From the NCBI GenBank assembly GCA_003563255.1, contig PWSL01000250.1, positions 1 through 16,513 on the forward strand: a stretch of DNA of 16,513 nucleotides, given 5' to 3'. The stretch comes from Desulfonatronospira sp. (GTDB taxonomy: Bacteria; Desulfobacterota; Desulfovibrionia; Desulfovibrionales; Desulfonatronovibrionaceae). Positions 1-5,303 of this stretch are shown piece after piece (position 1 is the stretch's first letter; each line of letters starts with the position of its first letter). The translations under genes and the position numbers were made by a program. The notes beneath the pieces were generated by a model. It was not told where the DNA came from. It did not search any database and saw only the letters and a program-made list of their open reading frames with translations.

Positions 1-569
1 CCCATGCTGGTCCACCCGGCATAACTGCTGAAACTCTGGATGAAAGTTGGCTGCTCGTCCTCTATGTCCTGGGCCGCCTGAACCAGACAGCCCTTTTGAG
101 ATCCCCGGCACAGGGTATGAGCCTTGATGGCCTTACCCACGGCTTCGCGCATACACGAAGGTCCCGCCCTGTGCCCGGCAGCCTGGATTGCTTCCTCCAC
201 AGCTGCAAGCAGACGCTGGTGGTCAGTGGCATCGGATATGTATCTGAATACATTGGCTTTGTTGACTGCAGCCACAGCCAATGGTTCTGTGGAACGCTCC
301 GGTGCGAATATTCTCATTGCGGAAGCATTGCGGCGCTTCAACTGGGCCAGCCATTCCAGCCCGGTCATATCCGAAAGGTGTGTGGAACAAATCACCGCAC
401 CCACGCCGCCGTCGGCAAGAATACGCTCTCCCTCACCAGCTGAACCTGCTGTGAAGATCTTAAAGCTGTCCGGAAATGCAGAGACCAGCATGGTCCGTAC
501 CGGTTCATCCCTGGCAGCCACAAGGATTCCGGGTCTTTCATCTGTTGAAGGATTAGACTCAGGGGGCAT
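1..569 (-). CDS. Degenerate (pseudo-)receiver domain protein, 3' end outside the window
   Basis: Open from an ATG at 569 to the window edge (189 full codons). Residues about 14-130 have the length and rhythm of a CheY-like receiver, closest in style to the receivers of HD-GYP regulators (VFRYISDATD matches the usual VFRYLTKPWD). The active-site residues are gone. The first pocket Asp is Arg20, with only Asp21 kept. The phosphoacceptor position is Ser62 (AVICSTHLSDMTG where VISDIRMPGMDG is typical). The Thr/Ser is lost, and the conserved Lys is Asp113. Aspartyl phosphorylation is therefore unlikely. The part after residue 130 is not a family I recognise, and any output domain lies beyond the edge. 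It starts 29 bp after the acyltransferase stop, suggesting the same transcript. No clear Shine-Dalgarno precedes the ATG, so the start is uncertain. Confidence 0.72.
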   Translation of the reverse strand, partial: MPPESNPSTDERPGILVAARDEPVRTMLVSAFPDSFKIFTAGSAGEGERILADGGVGAVICSTHLSDMTGLEWLAQLKRRNASAMRIFAPERSTEPLAVAAVNKANVFRYISDATDHQRLLAAVEEAIQAAGHRAGPSCMREAVGKAIKAHTLCRGSQKGCLVQAAQDIEDEQPTFIQSFSSYAGWTSM

Positions 570-598
570 AATAGTTATGAATGGATTTCAGTTATCTG

Positions 599-1111
599 TT
601 AATGCTTGCTTAATTTGTGTTTTATCTTTGCCGGCACACCTACTGCTATGCAGTCGTCCGGAATATCGGAAATTACCACGGCATTGGCACCGATAAAGAC
701 ATTGTTGCCTATGGTTATATCCCCCAGAATTTTAGCTCCGGCACCTATGTCAACGTTGTTTCCAATTCTGGGTGCTTTTTTTTCGAGGACATTTTTTATG
801 CCCACAGTAACCCCGTTGCGCACAACACAATCGTCCCCGAAGGAAGCATAACCGCTGATAATGATATTACCGAAGTGATCAATCCTGAAGTTGCGCCCTA
901 CAGGAGCTTCGCAGGGCATCTGTATGCCGCAGAAAACCTGCACCATCTTGAAAAGTACCTTGTAAAGAAATGAAAAAGGCAGCCGGATTATTCTGAAACG
1001 TATTCCATAGCGCCAGCGCCCCAGACGATATACCAGCATGGCCCAGAACCCCTGGGCGGTCCAGTCACCTTTATAGGTCTTGAGGTCATGGCGTACATTG
1101 CTCAAAAACAT
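599..1111 (-). CDS. Serine acetyltransferase-like (CysE family) hexapeptide acyltransferase
   Basis: 170 aa. Residues about 69-165 form a left-handed beta-helix of hexapeptide repeats (VGRNFRIDHF, SFGDDCVVRNG, RIGNNVDIGAGAKILG, TIGNNVFIGANAVV), ending in the AVGVPAK signature of acetyltransferases. Asp78-His79 in IDHFGN corresponds to the catalytic Asp-His of CysE-type enzymes. The family moves an acetyl group from acetyl-CoA to a hydroxyl. Being shorter than true CysE, and sitting after a glycosyltransferase, it more likely O-acetylates a sugar of a surface polysaccharide than makes O-acetylserine (inference). Residues 40-62 are hydrophobic and could touch the membrane. AAGGA at 1118-1122 is correctly spaced from the ATG and lies in a short direct repeat flanking the 1130-1313 element. 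Confidence 0.85.
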   Translation of the reverse strand: MFLSNVRHDLKTYKGDWTAQGFWAMLVYRLGRWRYGIRFRIIRLPFSFLYKVLFKMVQVFCGIQMPCEAPVGRNFRIDHFGNIIISGYASFGDDCVVRNGVTVGIKNVLEKKAPRIGNNVDIGAGAKILGDITIGNNVFIGANAVVISDIPDDCIAVGVPAKIKHKLSKH

Positions 1112-1118
1112 TGTTAGT

Positions 1119-1324
1119 CCTTTTCAGGTAAGCATTCAGGGGGTGCCGGAATCACGCCACTGGCGTGACTGGGGACAGTCCCCGCGACACCTTTTCTGCA
1201 CAAAATAATCTGACAAAAGCGAAGCTGTGTGAACCTGATCAGTTAGTGTTTAGCGGGGGACAGTCCCCAGGCCTGGTGCCAGGGACTAAAACTGAGTACC
1301 CCCTGAATGCTTACCTTTTCAGGT
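1119..1324. mobile_element. MITE-like palindromic element (1130-1313) with 11-bp flanking direct repeats
   Basis: Terminal inverted repeats AAGCATTCAGGGGGT (1130-1144) and ACCCCCTGAATGCTT (1298-1312) are perfect. Directly outside, CCTTTTCAGGT occurs at 1119-1129 and again at 1314-1324, as expected for a target-site duplication, although 11 bp is unusual. Inside are a hairpin TCACGCCA/TGGCGTGA (1152-1168), two copies of the palindrome GGGGACAGTCCCC (1171-1183 and 1256-1268) and CCTGGTGCCAGG. No protein is encoded. It fills the whole gap between the glycosyltransferase stop (1329) and the acyltransferase start (1111). TTTAGCG next to the second palindrome and CCCCGCGAC next to the first resemble parts of the other repeats here, so it is a diverged or composite relative. 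Confidence 0.7.
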
Positions 1325-1328
1325 CATA

Positions 1329-2300
1329 CTACCATGGAATCGGGGGAGAATGCCGGCCATAGCTGGTGTCCTGCAGGGCCTGCCGGGTAAGATGGATGAC
1401 TGTGCCGGAGTCCACAACCTTTTCCCGGCCATCTTTGCCTCGCAGCACATTCACTCCCATGCGCAGGGCATGCCAGCCCAGTTCCAGACCTGCATGAGAC
1501 AAGACAGAAGCCAGGCCCCCATGTTTGCGGTAGTACAGGTATTCACTGCGCATTTTGAAATTCATCACCTGGGCCGAGGCCATGTTGTAGGCTTTGTCTT
1601 TTCTGGTTTTACTGCTGGCCCCGCCGATATGTTCTACTTCCGCCTCTGGAACGAAGAACACTTTCCAGCCGGCCTGCTTGGCCCGCAGGCACAGATCAGT
1701 CTCTTCGTAGTATATATAAAAACGCTCATCAAAAAAACCGATGTCTTCCAGCATACTTCTTCGCAGAAACATAAAAGTTCCGGGAACCCAGTCCACTTCC
1801 TTGACCTGATCGTGGGCAAAGCCTCCGAAGTCGTGCCTGTTGAAAAAGGATGACCCGGCAAAACGACTGCTTAGCCCGCTCAGGGTACAAAAATTGGAAA
1901 ACCATGTGGGAAATCGTCTGGCAGAGGGATTCAGACTGCCGTCAGGATCAACTATGCGCCCCCCGCATACTCCGCACCCGGGGTTTTGCCTCATGAATTC
2001 AGCCGCCCTGGAAATAGCCCCGGGCTTCACAAAAGCATCCGGATTCAACAATAAGATATACTCCCCCTGAGCCAGGGCAAAAGCCTGATTGTTGGCTGCT
2101 GCAAATCCGAGATTTTCTTTGTTGGCCGTCAGGATTACCCGGGGAAATTCCTGAGCCACCATTTCCGCGGAACCATCCCTGGAATCGTTATCTACAACAA
2201 ATACTTCAAATTCCAGGTTAGAGCTGTGCTCAAAAAGGGCCTCAAGACATTTTCGCAAAATATCCCGGGTATTATAGCTGACAATGACTACGGAGATCAT
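1329..2300 (-). CDS. Family 2 glycosyltransferase (rhamnosyltransferase/WbbL-like)
   Basis: 323 aa, GT-A fold. The N-terminus ISVVIVSYNTRDILRKCLEA and FVVDNDSRDGS (34-44) form the nucleotide-sugar binding half. NLGFAAANNQ (63-72) and LLLNPDAF (83-90) follow, with Asp88 as the metal-binding Asp of the DxD-like motif. WVPGTFMFLRRSMLEDIGFFDERFYIYYEE (171-200, here quoted as its two conserved blocks WVPGTFMFLRR and FYIYYEE) with TDLCLRAKQAGW is the acceptor and catalytic region of the WbbL/rhamnosyltransferase group. No membrane segments are evident, so it is probably cytoplasmic or peripheral, adding one sugar to a lipid-linked repeat unit. The donor sugar cannot be told from sequence. The ATG at 2300 has GAGG about 9 nt upstream. 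It lies 84 bp after the preceding gene. Confidence 0.88.
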   Translation of the reverse strand: MISVVIVSYNTRDILRKCLEALFEHSSNLEFEVFVVDNDSRDGSAEMVAQEFPRVILTANKENLGFAAANNQAFALAQGEYILLLNPDAFVKPGAISRAAEFMRQNPGCGVCGGRIVDPDGSLNPSARRFPTWFSNFCTLSGLSSRFAGSSFFNRHDFGGFAHDQVKEVDWVPGTFMFLRRSMLEDIGFFDERFYIYYEETDLCLRAKQAGWKVFFVPEAEVEHIGGASSKTRKDKAYNMASAQVMNFKMRSEYLYYRKHGGLASVLSHAGLELGWHALRMGVNVLRGKDGREKVVDSGTVIHLTRQALQDTSYGRHSPPIPW

Positions 2301-2384
2301 AATAAAAATCCTCTTTATTCTTCCTTGCCTCCGAAAAAATACTCCACCCTGCGTCTTTTCAGCTCCGGTTCCAGTGTTTGAACA

Positions 2385-3818
2385 TCAGTTTCTCCCCCTG
2401 AAAAAGTCTGACCAGCGCTTGATGATAAAGTGCCCCAGCATGCGCATGTCCTCCCACAGGGAGCGGTGGTGGCGGTAGTACAGTTCTTCCACCCGTTCCA
2501 GGTCCGCATCATTATCCTGCTCTCTGAGATCAGCATAGGTAATGGCCGCTGGAAAAGCTCCGGCATCAGGCTCATTCATATCCTGGGCAGCCTGGGACTG
2601 TACCGTCCGGGGTCTGTGGCCGCAGAGCCACAGGCGTCCGTAAAAGGCCAGCAGAAAGTGAGGATACCTGTCCAGGCCAAGGGCCATGAAAATTCTGTCC
2701 GAAATACCGTGACTGACTTTTGCCTGGGTATAAAGAGGCAGTTTCAGCACTCTGCCGTTTCTTCCCTGTACCTCTTTGTGGGTAAACCTGCTGCCCTGCA
2801 CCAGCTTCCAGCCGAACAGCAGGGCAAAAGGCAGCAGCTGGGTCAGGGCGATGACCCCGGCGGCCATCCGGCTGAAAAGGGATTCGAGTATGTCTCTGAA
2901 AGCAGGCAGGGACTGCACCTCACTCACCATCCATGGGTCCGGAATAGTTACCACGGCCTGGCTGTAAGGGTCTATGACTGTATTGCCGAAAACGATCTTG
3001 GATCGTATCTCCATGCCCTGGCCGATGAAGGTGCCGCTTAGTATCACTGAATCGGAAATTTCGCTTTGACGGTCAATCAAGACATGACTTCCCACCACCG
3101 CATTGGGTCCAATGCTGGTCATGGGGCTGATGCGGCAGTCGTTGCCGATGATTAGGGGGGCGCTCAGAGTGGCTGTGGGCGGGGTAATGACGTTATACCC
3201 GATAATGACGTTGTCTTTATCATAATACCCGGGCTGGAGATAATTCTGAACTTCTCCCTGTACTAAACTCATGTTTATTTCATATAAGTCTTTAAGACTT
3301 TCAAGGGGTACAATCTCGCGTCCCAGAGACTCGAACTGATCCGGTTGATGCGTGCTTAAGTCTGTCTGACCTTTGATCCAGGCCTCAAGAAATGCAGGGT
3401 CCCGGCTTAAAACGCATAGAGCTCTGCCTTCATTTATGTAAGCCAGGGTTTTTCCAGACTCAGGGTGCCGGGACTGCATGCCGGTTTTGCGGGGAAAGGC
3501 CGGACCAGTCACGTGCATGAGACCTTGTAAAAGGTCGTCTGATGAAAAACGCTTTAAAAAATGCACCGGGTCATTCTGGTTGCGGTGAAAGCCGTAAGTC
3601 ACCTGCAAACCCCATGACTCGCCGGAACCTACATACTCCTCAATCTGTTTTGCACCGTCATCCAATACTAAGCGAATATCCAGGATGTGCATATCCGAGC
3701 ACCATTCCAGCCAGTATTCCAGGAGTGGACGGTTGCCCAGGGGCAACAGGGCCCAGGGAACCCGGTTTACCGGAGCCGCCCAGGGTGCAGGCACACCGGT
3801 ATGGATCACGGCTTTCAC
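2385..3818 (-). CDS. Nucleotidyltransferase-like / beta-helix / sugar-transferase-like fusion, probably non-catalytic
   Basis: 477 aa in three parts. Residues 1-110 follow the sugar-nucleotidyltransferase pattern (MKAVI..., LLPLGNRPLLEYWLEW, IEEYVGSGESWGLQVTYGFH). However, the GGxGTR loop reads HTGVPAPWA, the PK(P) lysine is Trp22, and no metal-binding Asp is obvious. Residues about 200-290 are hexapeptide beta-helix turns (VIIGYNVITP, PLIIGNDCRI, SIGPNAVVGS, GTFIGQGMEI). Residues 312-405 resemble a decayed bacterial sugar transferase. A hydrophobic stretch (317-338) is followed by HKEVQGRNGRVLKLPLY, where family members have RVGxxGRxFxxYKFRSM. LGLDRYPHFLLAFYGRL and LCGHRPR stand where LDELPQLxNVLxGD and LVGPRP are usual. 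The GTG start overlaps the STAS stop as GTGA (3815-3818), so translation is coupled. It could be a scaffold or regulatory subunit of the priming step (inference). Confidence 0.75.
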   Translation of the reverse strand: MKAVIHTGVPAPWAAPVNRVPWALLPLGNRPLLEYWLEWCSDMHILDIRLVLDDGAKQIEEYVGSGESWGLQVTYGFHRNQNDPVHFLKRFSSDDLLQGLMHVTGPAFPRKTGMQSRHPESGKTLAYINEGRALCVLSRDPAFLEAWIKGQTDLSTHQPDQFESLGREIVPLESLKDLYEINMSLVQGEVQNYLQPGYYDKDNVIIGYNVITPPTATLSAPLIIGNDCRISPMTSIGPNAVVGSHVLIDRQSEISDSVILSGTFIGQGMEIRSKIVFGNTVIDPYSQAVVTIPDPWMVSEVQSLPAFRDILESLFSRMAAGVIALTQLLPFALLFGWKLVQGSRFTHKEVQGRNGRVLKLPLYTQAKVSHGISDRIFMALGLDRYPHFLLAFYGRLWLCGHRPRTVQSQAAQDMNEPDAGAFPAAITYADLREQDNDADLERVEELYYRHHRSLWEDMRMLGHFIIKRWSDFFRGRN

Positions 3819-4156
3819 TCAACCACCCGCAGAGCTTCTTCGGTGGTATCAAAAATATCAAAAAGTTTATAGGCCCGGGTGATTTCAAAAACAACCCGCA
3901 CTTCTTTTCTAAGGCCGGCCAGCTTGATTTCCCTGCCCTGCTCAGAACTCTTTTTCAGCAGTGCTATCAAGGTGCCCAGACCTGCACTGTCCATAAACGT
4001 AAAACCTGAAAGATCCAGGATCAAAACTTTAAGATCATGACTTTCTGACAGAATTCTATTAAATTCTTCTCTGAAAGGATCGACATTTGAGGCGGTCAGA
4101 GTACCCTCTGGTACTTCAGCGATGACCACCCCTTCACTGGGATTGGATGTCTGCAT
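3815..4156 (-). CDS. STAS-domain anti-anti-sigma-factor-like protein (SpoIIAA/RsbV/HsbA type)
   Basis: 113 aa, a complete single STAS domain. The core LILDLSGFTFMDSAGLGTLI (45-64) contains MDSAGLG, in which Ser57, directly after Asp56, matches the serine phosphorylated in SpoIIAA, RsbV and HsbA. Such proteins toggle between a phosphorylated inactive and a dephosphorylated active form, binding a partner only when dephosphorylated. I chose the ATG at 4156 because AGGGAG sits 8 nt upstream. An in-frame ATG at 4189 adds 11 residues but has no Shine-Dalgarno and begins in a repeat fragment. Two genes upstream lies a regulator carrying both a PP2C phosphatase and an RsbW-like kinase, the natural enzymes for this switch. 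No sigma factor is in the window, and the partner may be the coupled downstream protein (inference). Confidence 0.9.
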   Translation of the reverse strand: MQTSNPSEGVVIAEVPEGTLTASNVDPFREEFNRILSESHDLKVLILDLSGFTFMDSAGLGTLIALLKKSSEQGREIKLAGLRKEVRVVFEITRAYKLFDIFDTTEEALRVVE

Positions 4157-4189
4157 AAGTATTCTCCCTACAGGATAAGTGTTGTTCAT

Positions 4190-4217
4190 CAGAAAAAATA
4201 AGTGCGGGACTGTCCCC
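4190..4217 (-). repeat. Solitary half of the REP-like core repeat
   Basis: On the minus strand this reads GGGGACAGTCCCGCACTTAT followed by a T-run, which is one arm of the core found complete at 5162, 14634 and 16255. GGGGAC and GTCCC can form a small hairpin. No second arm is found within the gap. The adjoining TTCATCAGAAAA also occurs inside the repeat at 8826-8838, pointing to that copy as the closest relative. It lies in the leader of the STAS gene. Confidence 0.75.
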
Positions 4218-4296
4218 GGGCCGGTTATCTGTTAATTGTTAATTTTTAATCGGCTGGACATTCAAAAGTTCTGCACAAGACACTCTGTATGTCATT

Positions 4297-4325
4297 TTTA
4301 TAAATTTTGTATCTGTTGGGCAAAA
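4297..4325 (-). promoter_or_regulatory. Weak candidate sigma-70-type promoter upstream of the STAS gene
   Basis: On the minus strand TATAAA (4302-4297) stands 17 bp after TTTTGC (4325-4320). The -10 match is fair and the -35 match poor. It lies in the 227-bp gap between the sugar-transferase stop and the STAS start, an AT-rich stretch unlike the coding DNA around it. If real, the leader would be about 130 nt and include the half repeat at 4190-4217. Apart from this and the half repeat, I see nothing definite in the gap. Confidence 0.22.
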
Positions 4326-4383
4326 CCTCTTGGCTACATTTGAAAATAAAACAACAAGTTGTTCCGAAATCTGTGTTCAGCGC

Positions 4384-5118
4384 TTAATAAGCACCTTTTC
4401 CCGAAAGAACTGCCGGAATGGTCTTGAGGATTATCCACACGTCGGTGGCTATGCTCTGACTGTGGATATACTGCAGATCCAGCCGGACCTGGTCCTTAAA
4501 AGGTATTTCAGAACGGCCCTGGATTTGCCAGAAGCATGTCAGGCCGGGCTTTACATGCAGTCTTTTACGTTCTTCCAGGCTGTACTGGGCAACTTCATCC
4601 GGAAGGGGAGGCCGGGGACCCACCAGAGCCAGATCTCCCCTGAGAACATTGAAAAGCTGCGGCAGTTCGTCAATGCTGAAGCGCCGGATTATGCGCCCTA
4701 CCTTTGTTACCCGGGGATCCTGCCTGACCTTGAAAATTACGCCATCCTGGGATTCATTGCTGTCCATGAGTTCCTGCCTTCTCTGGTCGGCATCCCTGTA
4801 CATGGAACGAAATTTGTAAAAAGGAAAAATCCGGCCATTTAAACCCACACGGCTCTGGGAATACAAAAAAGGTCTGCCATCTTCAATCATTATGGCTAAG
4901 GCTACCAGTATCAGCAAGGGAGAAAGCAGCAGCAGCCCGGCCATTACACCCAGGACATCCATAATGCGCTTGATGATAAAAAGCCCGCCCAGGCTGAGTT
5001 CCCACATGGCGACCTTCAGACGGTGCCTGGCTTTGAGGACCCTCATGTCAGCCTTGGATACAGGCAACTGCATCTCTTTGAACAGGGCTGTACGCGCCCT
5101 GAATATTTCTTCATTCAT
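4384..5118 (-). CDS. Priming undecaprenyl-phosphate sugar phosphotransferase (bacterial sugar transferase)
   Basis: 244 aa, the compact monotopic phosphoglycosyltransferase class (PglC/WcaJ-C-terminal type). KRIMDVLG (50-57) precedes one hydrophobic segment (about 54-77). RVGLNGRIFPFYKFRSM (90-106), DPRVTKVGRIIRRFSIDELP (134-153, containing the conserved Asp-Glu), NVLRGDLALVGPRPPLP (157-173) and KPGLTCFWQIQGRS (190-203) are all intact. The enzyme transfers a sugar-1-phosphate to undecaprenyl phosphate at the inner membrane, the first step of surface polysaccharide assembly. I start it at the ATG at 5118, preceded by AAGGAG at 5125-5130. An in-frame ATG at 5244 would add 42 residues translated from a palindromic repeat and lacks a ribosome site. 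The next genes are its likely pathway partners. Confidence 0.93.
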   Translation of the reverse strand: MNEEIFRARTALFKEMQLPVSKADMRVLKARHRLKVAMWELSLGGLFIIKRIMDVLGVMAGLLLLSPLLILVALAIMIEDGRPFLYSQSRVGLNGRIFPFYKFRSMYRDADQRRQELMDSNESQDGVIFKVRQDPRVTKVGRIIRRFSIDELPQLFNVLRGDLALVGPRPPLPDEVAQYSLEERKRLHVKPGLTCFWQIQGRSEIPFKDQVRLDLQYIHSQSIATDVWIILKTIPAVLSGKGAY

Positions 5119-5124
5119 TCCGGA

Positions 5125-5130
5125 CTCCTT
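5125..5130 (-). promoter_or_regulatory. Shine-Dalgarno AAGGAG deciding the sugar-transferase start
   Basis: AAGGAG on the minus strand lies 6 nt before the ATG at 5118. The palindromic repeat begins almost at once upstream (outer arm from 5134), so the gene keeps its ribosome site while everything further upstream is repeat. Confidence 0.8.
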
Positions 5131-5133
5131 AGT

Positions 5134-5282
5134 ACTACGGCGAAACTTATGACTGACCTCCGGGGACTGGCTCTCCCCGCACTTATTTTTTCCAATAAAA
5201 CCAAGATCATTTAACAAAAATAAGTGCGGAGTGCCTGTCCCCAATTGAGATACGATATTCTTTTTATAAGTTTCGCTGTAGT
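5134..5282. repeat. Nested palindromic repeat, type A arms
   Basis: Outer arms ACTACGGCGAAACTTAT (5134-5150) and ATAAGTTTCGCTGTAGT (5266-5282) are inverted repeats with one mismatch. The core at 5162-5242 begins GGGGACTGGCTCTCCCCGCA and ends with the inverted counterpart GTGCGGAGTGCCTGTCCCC. Each core arm holds a REP-like mini-hairpin and an ACTTATTTTT tail. The central spacer differs from those at 14634 and 16255. It fills the gap between the 545-aa regulator and the sugar transferase; no gene is in it. Confidence 0.88.
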
Positions 5283-5303
5283 GTTAGTATGTCACCAAAA
5301 GTG

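Noticed and set aside
124..696. Plus-strand open frame of 190 codons
   Set aside because: It runs antisense across the receiver-like gene and the end of the acyltransferase; the minus-strand reading shows clear homology and this one does not.
1171..1183. GGGGACAGTCCCC as a repressor operator
   Set aside because: It occurs twice inside a mobile-like element and its parts recur in every repeat of the window, so repeat structure explains it better.
2301..2384. Gap between the 477-aa gene and the glycosyltransferase
   Set aside because: Inspected for a small gene, promoter or hairpin; nothing convincing apart from GAGG near the downstream start.
4157..4189. Longer STAS protein starting at 4189
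   Set aside because: The upstream bases are the repeat arm without a Shine-Dalgarno, whereas AGGGAG is well placed before 4156.
4337..4363. Rho-independent terminator after the sugar transferase (AACAAC/GTTGTT stem then TTTTATTTT on the minus strand)
   Set aside because: The stem is only about six mostly A-T pairs with a two-base loop, too weak to support.
4369..4385. Possible type B repeat arm (ATCTGTGTTCAGCGCTT)
   Set aside because: It resembles the left arm at 14606-14622, but no GGGGAC core follows in the right place and it overlaps the end of a conserved coding region, so chance is likely.
4330..4842. Plus-strand open frame of 170 codons opposite the sugar transferase
   Set aside because: It is antisense to a strongly conserved enzyme and its translation shows no recognisable domain.
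5119..5244. N-terminal extension of the sugar transferase from an ATG at 5244
   Set aside because: The added 42 residues are translated from the palindromic repeat, there is no ribosome site at 5244, and AAGGAG precedes the ATG at 5118, where the family homology begins.
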